Assembly: GCA_009840285.1 (NCBI GenBank) | Contig: VXOF01000080.1 | Span: forward strand, 1-34,417 | Source: Nitrospira sp. SB0662_bin_26 | GTDB lineage: Bacteria > Nitrospirota > Nitrospiria > Nitrospirales > UBA8639 | Length of the DNA: 34,417 nucleotides | Direction of reading: 5' to 3' | The notes under the pieces: model-generated | The model's database searches: none | Told to the model about the DNA's origin: nothing | The model's input: the letters and a program-made list of their open reading frames with translations, nothing else | Program-made: the position numbers and the translations under genes | Shown: one piece after another, positions 1 to 10,045 of the stretch | How the letters are laid out: each line of letters starts with the position of its first letter | Position numbering within the stretch: the stretch's first letter is position 1

Positions 1-19
1 GAAATTCGTGCTTGATGGT

Positions 20-170
20 TTAGGGAACCTCTGATTTAATGCACTATCGGGCGCAGGGCTGCGTTGTGTCCTCGCTCAACCCTCACCTATCTCTCTGATA
101 AGCCTCGGGTTTCGCTCCGGGACGCCTTGCCCTGCATCCCGCTATCACAATAACTCAGAGGTTCCTTAGG
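20..170. repeat. Short element bounded by imperfect ~18-20 bp terminal inverted repeats (TTAGGGAACCTCTGATTTA / TAACTCAGAGGTTCCTTA), MITE-like
   Basis: 20-38 ttagggaacctctgattta; reverse complement of 151-170 is cctaaggaacctctgagtta, about 16/20 matches; no ORF inside. Confidence 0.5.
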
Positions 171-189
171 TGATAAAGGAGGATTGCTT

Positions 190-924
190 GTGGCAATCTT
201 TGTGTTGTCTGTTATTGCCTTGCTCGGTCTGTCGTTCATGACGCCCACAACCGGAATCAGTATGGAATTCGAACCCCTCGCGCATCCTTATCCCCGACAA
301 AGTGAACGGGACCACATGGTGAAGGCACAACTCCTCACGCGTGGGATCAGCGACCGAGCCGTCATCCGAGCCATGCGGGAAGTGCCTCGTCATGAATTCG
401 TGCCGGCCGAGGATGCAGCTGAAGCCTATGACGATCATCCGGTGCCGATCGGATTCGGCCAAACCATTTCACAACCCTACATCGTGGCCTATATGACCGA
501 AGCGCTGGTCCTGAACGGCGATGAACGTGTGTTGGAAATCGGTACGGGTTCGGGGTATCAAGCCGCCGTCTTGGCAAACCTGGGAGTGAATGTGTTCACC
601 ATTGAGATCGTCGCGGAACTCGCCGAGCGCGCACGCCACGCCTTCGACAGGTTGGGCATCCCCCATATCACCGGCAGGGCGGGTGACGGGTATCAGGGTT
701 GGCCGGAAGCGGCGCCCTTTGACGCGATCATTCTCACGGCGGCTCCGGAACATATTCCCCAGCCATTGCTGGATCAGCTTGCGCCCGGGGGACGCATGAT
801 TCTGCCTCTGGGGAAGACGCTGCAGAAACTGATCATTCTCACCAACACGTCGACGGGAATCCAGCGCAAGGAGTTGTTACCGGTCGCGTTCGTGCCGATG
901 ACGGGAGAGGCACAAAGAGACTGA
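190..924 (+). CDS. pcm: Protein-L-isoaspartate O-methyltransferase, with N-terminal hydrophobic segment
   Basis: Motifs VPAEDAAEAYDDHPVPIGFGQTISQPYIVAYMTEAL and VLEIGTGSGYQAAVLA; GTG at 190 preceded by aaaggagg, better placed than TTG at 184. Confidence 0.9.
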   Translation: MAIFVLSVIALLGLSFMTPTTGISMEFEPLAHPYPRQSERDHMVKAQLLTRGISDRAVIRAMREVPRHEFVPAEDAAEAYDDHPVPIGFGQTISQPYIVAYMTEALVLNGDERVLEIGTGSGYQAAVLANLGVNVFTIEIVAELAERARHAFDRLGIPHITGRAGDGYQGWPEAAPFDAIILTAAPEHIPQPLLDQLAPGGRMILPLGKTLQKLIILTNTSTGIQRKELLPVAFVPMTGEAQRD

Positions 925-992
925 AACCCTCTCCCATTTACCGCATTAAGCGGGAAATGGGAGAGGGAGGGGGAAGAAAAGGAAGAGTGCCA

Positions 993-1544
993 ATGAATAA
1001 CAAGAAATTCCGCGTCTCGTTCCAAAAGCTTGGCCTCACGCTGCATCTGATAGGGGCCATGGCGTTGTGTCTGACAGTAGGCGGACTTGCCGAGGCCGAA
1101 CAGCTACCAAGGGAAGCGGTGCTGCCTTTGGCGTTGGCCCAAAAGGCCGCGGCAGCAGCCTTGGCCAAATGTGAAGAAGGCGGGTACAAAGTCAGCGTCG
1201 CCATCGCCGACCATGGAGGAAATCTGAGGGTTCTGTTGCGCGGGGATGGCGCGGGACCGCACACCACGGACAGCAGCTTTCGGAAAGCCTATACCGCGGC
1301 GAGTTTACGACGTTCCACGTTGGAATTGGCCGAACTCATCGCCAAAGTTCCCAGCATCCAGGCCTTGCGGGATATGAACGACAGGATTCTGATCCTTGGC
1401 GGGGGGTTGCCGATTGAACTCGAAGGCGAGGTCGTCGGAGGAATCGGCGTCGGCGGCGCGCCGGGAGGGCACCTGGATGAAGCCTGCGCCGCGGCCGGCC
1501 TCGCGATTCTTGGGAAGTCCCAGCATGCAAAGCCCCAGGAATGA
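993..1544 (+). CDS. GlcG/HbpS-like (DUF336) protein with signal peptide
   Basis: ALAQKAAAAALAKCEEGGYKVSVAIADHGGNLRVLLRGDGAGPHTTDSSFRKAYTAA is typical of DUF336; ATG 993 with upstream purine-rich RBS. Confidence 0.8.
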   Translation: MNNKKFRVSFQKLGLTLHLIGAMALCLTVGGLAEAEQLPREAVLPLALAQKAAAAALAKCEEGGYKVSVAIADHGGNLRVLLRGDGAGPHTTDSSFRKAYTAASLRRSTLELAELIAKVPSIQALRDMNDRILILGGGLPIELEGEVVGGIGVGGAPGGHLDEACAAAGLAILGKSQHAKPQE

Positions 1545-1620
1545 GAGACACGTCTGAGGAACTCAATCAGACGCGCATCAGCTGTGTCAAAATTGTTGTC
1601 GAGAAGCGCTCCTCGCAACG

Positions 1621-2622
1621 TCATTCTATGGTCAGGATGCCTGCGCCGTTGATCGTTCCGGCTTTGAGGGCTTGAAGGGCTTGGTTCGCGTCCTCCAGCC
1701 TGAAGGCCTGGGTGTGCGTGCGAACGGGAATTTCCGCCGCGACCCGGAACAGGTCCAGCCCGTCCTGCCTCGTATTGGCCGTGACGCTTTGGAGAGATCG
1801 TTCGTGAAACAAGTCGCGGTCATACACCAGCGAGGGAACGTCGGATGAATAAATGCCTGCCATCGCGACCGTCCCGCCTCGCTCGAGGGCTTGCAGCGCA
1901 TGAGGCACGAGGTGTCCGACCGGGGCAAACACGATCGAGGCGTGGAGCTTTTCCGGTGGTGATTCGGTCGAATGTCCAACCCACGTCGCCCCGAGTTCTT
2001 TAGCGAGACGTTGATGGGTATCCCGTTGTGAAAAGACGTACACCGGGCAGTCCCAGTGCCGCGCGATCTGAATCGTGATGTGGGCGGATGCGCCGAACCC
2101 ATACAAGCCCAATCGTTGCCCGGGCTTCAGCCCGCTCCGACGCAACGCCCGGTATCCGATAATACCCGCACACAGGAGCGGCGCGGCTTCCGCGTCGGAA
2201 AAAATTGAAGGAATGGGGTACGCAAAGCGTGCGGGCACCAGCGCATATTCCGCAAATCCGCCGTGCACGTGATAGCCGGAAAACGTCGGGCTTTCGCACA
2301 GGTTTTCACGACCCGCGGCGCAGAACTCGCAGGTCCGGCACGTAGCCTGAAGCCAGGCAATGCCCACGCGATCGCCGGGGTTGAGGGTGGTCACGCCCGC
2401 CCCGAGTCGATCAACGACGCCTACCGCTTGATGACCGGGGATGATGGGTCTCGTGGAAGGCGGCAACTCGGCTTCCACCACGTGCAAATCCGTCCGGCAC
2501 ACGCCGCAAACGTGCACTTTCACCCGCACGTGGCCGGGTCCGGGTTCCGGCACGGGCACGTCTCGGAGTCGTAAGGGAGCCGTGCCCACGTCGCCGGCAT
2601 GATCGAGGATCATCGCTCTCAT
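1621..2622 (-). CDS. Zinc-dependent alcohol dehydrogenase family protein
   Basis: [33 protein letters not shown], structural-Zn [25 protein letters not shown]. Confidence 0.9.
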   Translation of the reverse strand: MRAMILDHAGDVGTAPLRLRDVPVPEPGPGHVRVKVHVCGVCRTDLHVVEAELPPSTRPIIPGHQAVGVVDRLGAGVTTLNPGDRVGIAWLQATCRTCEFCAAGRENLCESPTFSGYHVHGGFAEYALVPARFAYPIPSIFSDAEAAPLLCAGIIGYRALRRSGLKPGQRLGLYGFGASAHITIQIARHWDCPVYVFSQRDTHQRLAKELGATWVGHSTESPPEKLHASIVFAPVGHLVPHALQALERGGTVAMAGIYSSDVPSLVYDRDLFHERSLQSVTANTRQDGLDLFRVAAEIPVRTHTQAFRLEDANQALQALKAGTINGAGILTIE

Positions 2623-3015
2623 ACCACCACCGTTTGAAAATATACCACTGAAGGGGTTTCACCCTTCAAATTTCTATTGACTCCATAGCGGAAGAGGCAT
2701 AGGATTTTCTCCTGAAAGTATTGGTCTCAACAAGAGGGGTCAACCATGAATGACCTCAGCCCACCGAAATTCCAAGGCCCGTAGCGAGCGAAGGTTTCAC
2801 CTTCTCCGGAATACGGGCTCACAGAGTTGCCGAGAGGCGATATTTCCGGACCGTGCTTAGCAGCACACGGTCGGAACGACCAACGGACAGCCGGAACAAG
2901 CAGAATTCCAAAAGCGAATTCTCCCTCGGGCAACAGCTCCTCCGAAAGAAAACAGGCCACGCCACTACCGGGTCAATAACAGCAGAAAAATAAAGCGCAT
3001 CACGCGCACGATTCA

Positions 3016-3049
3016 CACGGGCCTGCTTTCCCATGAAAGCAGGCCCGTG
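3016..3049. other. Perfect 15-bp inverted repeat with 4-nt loop
   Basis: cacgggcctgctttc-ccat-gaaagcaggcccgtg. Confidence 0.85.
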
Positions 3050-3178
3050 GTCGTATAAGACGAATCCAGGGAAAATTGAAAACCCGGACTCTGGGTTTAT
3101 GCCTTTTCCTTTGATGCCATAGTCCAGCCAAGAAACAAAGGGCTTTGCCCCGCTCAAGAGGCAGGAAGGAAGAATGAC

Positions 3179-3571
3179 GTGATAAAGGAAGCCCATAAGA
3201 TTGGGGCAGGGCTCTATGTCATTTGGGGCCTCCTGCATCTGAAGGCGGCTTGGGAAGTGTCTATTCTAGCTGGCAGGATTCCGACTGAATTCGCTCTGGC
3301 CCAAGGAAGGGTATTCCAGGACGCTTGGAACTTGGCTTTCCTGGGACTCTTTGCCATCGTGATTGCGTTCACTCTCAATTGGAAAAACGACGTTGTAGGC
3401 TACTGGCTGAACCTGGCTGTGGTAAGCGTGACTGATATAGGGTTTTTGCTCTTTATCATTGGGCCAGGTCTTATTCCTCTATTCCCTGGGATCGCCGGCC
3501 CGGTCGTGTGGATCTTGGCCCTGACGTTCAGCACGATAGGGTTTCGTCTGGCAGCGAGTGGATCAACCTGA
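3179..3571 (+). CDS. Small integral membrane protein of unknown function
   Basis: ORF with several hydrophobic helices; GTG start preceded by ggcaggaaggaagaa. Confidence 0.55.
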   Translation: MIKEAHKIGAGLYVIWGLLHLKAAWEVSILAGRIPTEFALAQGRVFQDAWNLAFLGLFAIVIAFTLNWKNDVVGYWLNLAVVSVTDIGFLLFIIGPGLIPLFPGIAGPVVWILALTFSTIGFRLAASGST

Positions 3572-3639
3572 AGCCGCCCATATGTTGATGACACGTTGGC
3601 AGATTGGCCCCACGGATTTTTGCAGAAAGGGAGGTCGTG

Positions 3640-4359
3640 ATGTCAGATCCAATAAGTGGACAGGACACCAGTGTGAACCGGGCTCTGATACGGATTGGTG
3701 CCATGTGTGGAATCATTGGCGCTGTGCTGTTCATGGTTGCCAATATCGTTCATCCACGCTCGCCCAATATCCAGATAACGGTGAACCAGATTGAGACAGT
3801 GGCTCAGAGTAACATTTGGGTCACAGACCACTTGCTCTTACTCCTTGGAGGCCTGCTTCTTCTGCCTGCTTTGCTCGCCATTCAGCGTTCCATCCCCACG
3901 GGGCCTGGCGCAACGTGGGCATCCCTGGGCGCTGTCCTTGCTGTGGTGAGCACGAGTCTCTGGGTTGTTCTGATGGCTTTGGACGGGATAACTTCCAAGG
4001 TCGTTCATGCCGCGTGGGCCAGCGCACCTGAAGCAGAAAAGGCAATCGCCTTACGCGTGGCCGAAGCCATGGAGGAGATCGACGTTGGTCTTTTTAGCGT
4101 GTACATCATCGTCTTCTTCGGACTGACCTTTAGTCTATTCGGACTGGCGGTAGCTAGGAGTGACGGCTTTCCTCAGTGGTTGGGATGGGTGGCGGTGGTT
4201 TTGGGTTTCGCCTCGTTCATCGATGGCACCGTGCAAGCCTATACGGGTCTTTCCGTCTTAGTGACCAATGTGTTATTCGCGAGTTTCTCAAGTCTCCTGA
4301 CCGTGTGGATTTTTATCATGGGCGTGTTGATGTGGCGAAAACAACGACATGCGTCATGA
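3640..4359 (+). CDS. Multi-pass membrane protein, DUF4386-like
   Basis: ATG 3640 with gggaggtcg RBS; multiple hydrophobic segments; family assignment tentative. Confidence 0.6.
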   Translation: MSDPISGQDTSVNRALIRIGAMCGIIGAVLFMVANIVHPRSPNIQITVNQIETVAQSNIWVTDHLLLLLGGLLLLPALLAIQRSIPTGPGATWASLGAVLAVVSTSLWVVLMALDGITSKVVHAAWASAPEAEKAIALRVAEAMEEIDVGLFSVYIIVFFGLTFSLFGLAVARSDGFPQWLGWVAVVLGFASFIDGTVQAYTGLSVLVTNVLFASFSSLLTVWIFIMGVLMWRKQRHAS

Positions 4360-4651
4360 TTGCGAGAACAGGGTTAAGGCAAGTGATCCATTGAGATGAG
4401 ATCCCCATACATCACCGGACTCTCCGTCTGCTGACAGCGTTCGGTGTCGTACGCATCCTCACCACTCTCCGGTGCTCTATGCTCGCCGCTATTCCAATGC
4501 TTTCACGAAAGACCGCTTCGGAATGAGTCTCAATGAGCCGGAGAAGTAGGAACATGAGGCCGGAAACGGCTTCGTAACGTCGGGCACTTTCCTTTGACCG
4601 CGTGACGGAATTCCGTGTACATTTTTGTCGAGAACCATCCCGCAACATACA

Positions 4652-5521
4652 ATGAGCAATTCTTTTTTCAAAGGCCATGGATTGGGCAATGACTATATCG
4701 CCCTTGATCCCTCACAGTTGACGTTCAAACTCACCGCCAAAACCATTCGCGCGATCTGTGACCGGCATTGGGGCGCGGGGAGTGATGGGATCCTAGCCCT
4801 GGTGCCATCAAAAAAAGCCGACTTCGGGTTGCGGATTTTCAACCCGGATGGGAGTGAAGCGGAAAAATCCGGAAACGGCTTGCGCATTTTCGGCTGTTTT
4901 TTGTATGCCACGAAAAGGACGAAGCGCCGGTCTTTCTCGGTTGAAACCAAGGGCGGGCTGGTTCACGTGGAATTGGCCTTGGACCGGAACGGGCAGGTGA
5001 ACGGCGCGACCGTAGAAATGGGGCGAGCCTCGTTCAGGCCAAAGGATTTACCTTGTACTATTAAGGCCCCGGAGTTGGTCATGCAGCCGATCAAAGCCGT
5101 GGGGCAGTCCCTGCGCTTTACGGGAGTGAGTGTCGGCAACCCGCATTGTGTCGTGTTCAAGGACCGGGGCGGATCGTGGACGCGTGAGGATTTACTTCGC
5201 ATGGGGCCGGAACTGGAAACTCATCCCACCTTCCCCAAGCGCACGAACGTGCAATTGGCGGTTCCCAGCGGCCCGCACACCGTATCCATATTGATCTGGG
5301 AGCGGGGAGCCGGAGAGACCCAGGCGTCAGGTTCTTCAGCCTGCGCGGTGGCCAGTGCGGGAGTGCGCTTGGGGTTGATGAAAAGCCCGGTGAGAGTGCT
5401 GGCTCCCGGCGGCCGACTGGACATCACGGTGGATGCCCAGTACAGCCTGACCATGAAGGGTGCCGTCACCGAAGTGTATCAGGGACGGTTCAGCAGGGCC
5501 TTGTTGTCTGCCGCGCGGTAG
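4652..5521 (+). CDS. dapF: Diaminopimelate epimerase
   Basis: FFKGHGLGNDYIALD, FNPDGSEAEKSGNGLRIF, ERGAGETQASGSSACAVA. Confidence 0.93.
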   Translation: MSNSFFKGHGLGNDYIALDPSQLTFKLTAKTIRAICDRHWGAGSDGILALVPSKKADFGLRIFNPDGSEAEKSGNGLRIFGCFLYATKRTKRRSFSVETKGGLVHVELALDRNGQVNGATVEMGRASFRPKDLPCTIKAPELVMQPIKAVGQSLRFTGVSVGNPHCVVFKDRGGSWTREDLLRMGPELETHPTFPKRTNVQLAVPSGPHTVSILIWERGAGETQASGSSACAVASAGVRLGLMKSPVRVLAPGGRLDITVDAQYSLTMKGAVTEVYQGRFSRALLSAAR

Positions 5522-5538
5522 CCGTCGTCAAGACCCGT

Positions 5539-6639
5539 CTACTTGGGGAATTGGGTCGGCGGCGTGACGTTCCAGCCTTCCCCGTTCAACGATTCCATAA
5601 ACTCCACCAGATCTTTCTTTTCCTGCTCCGTTAATTTCAGGGGCTTGATCAGGGGATCAAGATGGGGATTCGGCAGTCCGCCCTGATCGTAGAAATCCAC
5701 CACCTCGCGCAACGTCTGAAGGCTCCCGTCGTGCATGTAGGGTGCCGTCTTGGCGATTTCACGGATGGTCGGCGTTTTGAAGGCGCCCATGTCTTCGGGC
5801 TTGTTCGTCACGGCTTGCCGGCCGGCGTCGCGCTCCTTTTTGTTCGAGCCGACCCCAAGGTTATGGTATTGCTCGTCGGTAAAATTGAATCCGAAATGAC
5901 AGCGGAGACATTGCCCTTTCCCCAGGAATACGCGAAACCCGTTTTGGGCATTGGCCGACAACGCCTGCCCCTCGTTCCCCATGGTGAAGCGGTCGTAGTT
6001 GCTGTTCCCGGAGAGCAGGGTGCGTTGAAAACTGGCAATGGCTTTGCCGATCAGGTCGGTCGTAATGGCCGGCGAGCCGAAGGCCCGTTCAAATAAAGGG
6101 CCATAGCCGGCAATGCTCTTCACTTTGGCCACCAGTTCGTCGTGGTCCTTGAATCCGTGCTCGATGGGGTTGGCGAATGGACCAACGGATTGCTCCTCGA
6201 GCGTGGCCGCCCGCCCGTCCCAGAATTGTGCCGAACTGAAGACACGATTGATGGCCGTCGGAGCGCTTCGTCCCCCTTTTTGCCCATGAATGCCCGTGGA
6301 AACCGGCTGTCCGTCCGTAAAGGCCATGGATGGCATGTGACAGCTTGCACAGGCGATCGTGTCATTCGCCGATAAGCGTTTGTCAAAGAATAGCAGCTTC
6401 CCCAGTTCGACTTTGTCTTTGGTCAAGGGGTTATCCTCGGGGATCACGAGGCTGTCTTTTTCCAATCCCAACGGGAGGGTCAGTTGAAAGGGTGTTTGCC
6501 CCGAGCCCGGCGAGGGCTCTGCCTGGATCATGCCGCTGGTGATGAAGAGCAGTAGGACTCCCGTGATGAAAACCCATCGAGGTCGAGAATCTTTGATGAC
6601 GTGGAGAAGCCCCTTCTGTGCTTTGTTGCCGGTCATTTC
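5539..6639 (-). CDS. Di-haem cytochrome c peroxidase / MauG-family protein
   Basis: Two CxxCH motifs (CASCH, CLRCH); LGKLLFFDKRLSANDTIACASCH; FKTPTIREIAKTAPYMHDGSLQTL. Confidence 0.92.
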   Translation of the reverse strand, partial: EMTGNKAQKGLLHVIKDSRPRWVFITGVLLLFITSGMIQAEPSPGSGQTPFQLTLPLGLEKDSLVIPEDNPLTKDKVELGKLLFFDKRLSANDTIACASCHMPSMAFTDGQPVSTGIHGQKGGRSAPTAINRVFSSAQFWDGRAATLEEQSVGPFANPIEHGFKDHDELVAKVKSIAGYGPLFERAFGSPAITTDLIGKAIASFQRTLLSGNSNYDRFTMGNEGQALSANAQNGFRVFLGKGQCLRCHFGFNFTDEQYHNLGVGSNKKERDAGRQAVTNKPEDMGAFKTPTIREIAKTAPYMHDGSLQTLREVVDFYDQGGLPNPHLDPLIKPLKLTEQEKKDLVEFMESLNGEGWNVTPPTQFPK

Positions 6640-6849
6640 ATGCCTCCTGTTTAGCGAATCATCAATGGCAATGCGGTGGCGCATTCTCTATCTTCATTAT
6701 ACAAGGCAGTCGTTATTCCGAACGGTGCGTACCGTTGCGGCAAGCCGCGAGCTGTCGCGATCCCGGTATTTTCGTTCGAGTTGAGAATTTAGTCAAAGCG
6801 ACGTTGACCATTGCCGCAAACTCCAGGAAAGCGGAGGGCGTCCCCGGCC

Positions 6850-7287
6850 TCAGATGGGATGGGAACCATGCATTAACTGCCGGTGGAAAGATTTGCAGGC
6901 TTCGAGGTAGCGGACGAGGTGCTTGGACTTGAATTCGTCCGGTTGCCAGGGAGTGGTTGTGAGGCACGCTCGATCTTGTGGACGAATCAGGTAGACATAG
7001 GCTTGCAGGGACCGACCTTCCGCAACTTCCACTTCAATGCATTCGCGGGTATACACCTCATCTTCAAAGGTATCCAGGACTTCGAGGGTTCGGCTATCTA
7101 TGTGATAATAGACTCTGCCCGAACAGATCGATCCTTGTACGGCGGTCATGCCAGGGTAAATCCGGCCTTTGAGCAAAAATTTGGCGAATCCTTTGGCCCA
7201 AGCTTCGGCAGAAGCCCATACTTGACCGGTGACCGCTTCCATGACTTCGGGGATTTCAAGTGTCCCGTAGGTAAAGACAGGCGTCAT
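6850..7287 (-). CDS. Gamma-glutamylcyclotransferase / AIG2-like protein
   Basis: FTYGTLEIPEVMEAVTG start; VQGSICSGRVYYHID; DTFEDEVYTRECIEVEV. Confidence 0.8.
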   Translation of the reverse strand: MTPVFTYGTLEIPEVMEAVTGQVWASAEAWAKGFAKFLLKGRIYPGMTAVQGSICSGRVYYHIDSRTLEVLDTFEDEVYTRECIEVEVAEGRSLQAYVYLIRPQDRACLTTTPWQPDEFKSKHLVRYLEACKSFHRQLMHGSHPI

Positions 7288-7304
7288 GACTCTTCGTTTA
7301 TCAG

Positions 7305-8036
7305 CTATTTCGCTTCATGAAAAATAACGCCCAGTACGTCGCGCTGACCGGTCCTGACCGGACTGACTCCGTGCCGCATCGAAGCCCGGACGTATCCGCG
7401 CTTCCCCTGGACGGGCCGTTCATGAACGGGAAAGATAATGATGTCTCCCAAATCCGGATTGAACGCGACCACCCTGGCCTGCTGGCGCGGCCGGTTTTCG
7501 ACAAGCACGAATTCACCGCCTTCGAACTCTTGTCCTTTCCGGCTCAACATGACCATGGCTTGCAGGGGAAAGAGCGTCGGACCATAGACGTCCCGGTGCA
7601 AACAATTGAAATCACCGCCGTGATACCGGAGGAGCAAGGGAGTGGGTTGGATCTGCCCTTGGCGGCGACATTCTTTGTGAAAGGCCGTGAGGGTTGCGGG
7701 GTATCGCGGGGAGCGGTTCAGACGGTCCATCATCAGGTTGGCAATGGGGGCCAGATGCGCATACAAGTGAGTGCGCAAATTCGAAACCAGCGCCGGCAAC
7801 GGATACGCAAAATACGAGTACTCTCCCTGTCCAAAATTGTACCGGGCCATGACGATCCTGGATCGAAAACAGCGGTCGTCGTTGTAGAGGGTTCGCAGAG
7901 ATCGACAAGCCGAGGATTGCACAACGCGTGGCAAATGGGCATACCCACTCGTGAGGATCGAGTGTTCGACATTAATCCAATCCACAGCATGAAGGTTCGG
8001 AAGGCCTGACGCGAGGTTTCGCTGCGATCTCATCAT
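7305..8036 (-). CDS. 2OG-Fe(II) oxygenase
   Basis: LLRYHGGDFNCLHRDVYGP (HxD) and downstream GDIIIFPVHERPVQGKRGYVRASMRHGVSPVRTGQR (distal H and R). Confidence 0.8.
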   Translation of the reverse strand: MMRSQRNLASGLPNLHAVDWINVEHSILTSGYAHLPRVVQSSACRSLRTLYNDDRCFRSRIVMARYNFGQGEYSYFAYPLPALVSNLRTHLYAHLAPIANLMMDRLNRSPRYPATLTAFHKECRRQGQIQPTPLLLRYHGGDFNCLHRDVYGPTLFPLQAMVMLSRKGQEFEGGEFVLVENRPRQQARVVAFNPDLGDIIIFPVHERPVQGKRGYVRASMRHGVSPVRTGQRDVLGVIFHEAK

Positions 8037-8334
8037 GGTGGTCAAACCTTCAATTCCCTTCCGGGGCAAGGTGGTTTGGGGTTTGGGGGTATTGGCGTCG
8101 CTCAGCCTCGCGCTTTGGATGCTCCTCCCCGGCATGGCTTCTCATTTCGTGGAACGCCAATTTGAAGCCTTTGGCTGCACGCATGTCAACGTGGAGATCG
8201 AACGTCTCGGTTTGCGACGAACCGTCAATTGCAACGGGGGTCGCGCTCCTGGACTCTTCAGTAAGGAGTGAGATAGACTTCTGGTGACGGAACGGTATTC
8301 GTAAACGCGGATTCACGGTCATAAAAGACGAACG

Positions 8335-9504
8335 ATGATGGATTTCGGCAAACACGTAGCTGAGGTGTGGCACACGGGCGTGCTCGGGGTCAGCCTGGGT
8401 CAGGTGGTGACGGCCATTCTCGTGTTGTTGGTTTTTCTGGGCCTGCGCCGCGTTTTTTACCGGTTCGTGGTCTCCTCGCTTCGGGCCGTAACCAGGAAAA
8501 CTAAATCGGAGCTGGACGATTTGGTGCTCCACGCCGTGGAAAAACCCCTGGAGTTCGGGTTTGTGGTCGTGGGGTTCTACCTGGCCGGTCAGATTCTTCC
8601 CATGTCCGAGGACGTCAGTGCGACGTTCGACAAATTCATTCGATCCCTGATCGCACTGTCGTTGTTCTGGGTGGTGTTTCGATCCATAGATCCCCTTTCC
8701 GCGCTCATGGACCGGGGGATCGCCATGCTGGGCAGTTCGAGCATGCGCGATACCATGAAGGGCTTTTTCGTCAAGCTCGCCAAGTTCGTCGTGATCTGCC
8801 TGGGGATCGCGGCGGTGTTTCAGGAGTGGGGATTCAACGTCGCGGCGCTGCTCGGAAGCTTGGGGCTCATGGGTATGGCCGTGGCTTTGGGCGCGCGCGA
8901 GTTCATCGCGAATCTGTTCGCGGGACTGACCATCTTCCTGGATCGGATGTTCGAGAAAGGCAATTGGATTCGCACGCCGGACGTGGATGGACTCGTCGAA
9001 GACATCGGCTTTCGCGCCACCAAGATTCGACGGTTCGACAAAGCTCTGGTGACCATTCCCAACTCACGGTTGGCGGGAGAAGCGCTGGTGAATTTTTCCC
9101 GCATGACCCATCGAAGAATTTATTGGACCATCGGAGTCGAATATCGCACGACCCAGGATCAACTACGGATGATCGTACACGATATTCTGGCATACCTGAA
9201 ATCCCACGAGGACTTTGAAACGGATCCCGCACGAACCAAGACGTTCGTGTTCGTGGATGCCTTCGACGCGTCAAGCATCAACATCATGCTCTACTGTTTC
9301 ACCAAAACCACGGAGTGGGGGGACTGGCTGGCCTGTAAGGAGCGTCTGGCCTACAAGGTCAAGGAAATTGTCGAAGGCCACGGCGTGTCGTTTGCTTTCC
9401 CGTCAACCTCGCTCTACGTCGAAACGCTGCCTTTCGGAAACCCCGAGACGTTCCCGCTTCCCGGTCAGGTCCGCCCGGAGCAAGTTCCCTCACGCCCCGC
9501 TTAA
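8335..9504 (+). CDS. MscS-family mechanosensitive channel
   Basis: AALLGSLGLMGMAVALGAREFIANLFAGLTIFLDRMFEKGNWI pore/beta-domain motif. Confidence 0.9.
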   Translation: MMDFGKHVAEVWHTGVLGVSLGQVVTAILVLLVFLGLRRVFYRFVVSSLRAVTRKTKSELDDLVLHAVEKPLEFGFVVVGFYLAGQILPMSEDVSATFDKFIRSLIALSLFWVVFRSIDPLSALMDRGIAMLGSSSMRDTMKGFFVKLAKFVVICLGIAAVFQEWGFNVAALLGSLGLMGMAVALGAREFIANLFAGLTIFLDRMFEKGNWIRTPDVDGLVEDIGFRATKIRRFDKALVTIPNSRLAGEALVNFSRMTHRRIYWTIGVEYRTTQDQLRMIVHDILAYLKSHEDFETDPARTKTFVFVDAFDASSINIMLYCFTKTTEWGDWLACKERLAYKVKEIVEGHGVSFAFPSTSLYVETLPFGNPETFPLPGQVRPEQVPSRPA

Positions 9505-9522
9505 GGGCATGCAGTGCAGCCG

Positions 9523-9981
9523 TTAATGGTAGCCCTGGCGCTGGTAACATTCCAGGGCTTTGAGAAATGCTCGATTCGCCAGGTTGGCGGCTTTCGCCAT
9601 AAAGTACCGCTCAACCGTGTGGCAATAGCCGTTCTCCTCGGGTCGCTTACAGGACTTCAACGGCCCGTCCGGATTTTTCGAGACGTCGCGGGCAATGAAG
9701 TCGGCACTTTTTTCCACACGGACCTGGTGTTGAATTTCTTTCCGAAGAAAAGCCATTTGCGCCTTGATCCCGTCGGCCCGCTCAATGGCTTGAGGAATGG
9801 ACGCCTGCAGGACGGAGCGCATCGTGCGTTTGAATTCCTTGACGTGTACGCCTTCGAGTAACGCGTCCATTTCTTTACCGAGGTGAGACAGGTTTTCCGG
9901 GCACTGTTCCGCAGCCTGCACCGCCGCCGAAGAAAAGGCCATGACCCCCAGGAACATCACCATAAAGGATACTCGTTTCAT
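9523..9981 (-). CDS. Putative secreted protein of unknown function
   Basis: Signal peptide MKRVSFMVMFLGVMAFSSAAVQAAE; ORF closed by stop; RBS ttggaggttgaATG on minus strand. Confidence 0.65.
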   Translation of the reverse strand: MKRVSFMVMFLGVMAFSSAAVQAAEQCPENLSHLGKEMDALLEGVHVKEFKRTMRSVLQASIPQAIERADGIKAQMAFLRKEIQHQVRVEKSADFIARDVSKNPDGPLKSCKRPEENGYCHTVERYFMAKAANLANRAFLKALECYQRQGYH

Positions 9982-10045
9982 TCAACCTCCAATCTGCTAG
10001 AGTATACGGGAAAGAGATTTTGATCAATTCGCCCGAGCGCCTCCC

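Noticed and set aside
8035-8271. 78-aa ORF MVVKPSIPFRGKVVWGLGVLASLSLALWMLLPG
   Set aside because: Possible small membrane protein, but it abuts the divergent oxygenase start and has no clear RBS; not strong enough to list
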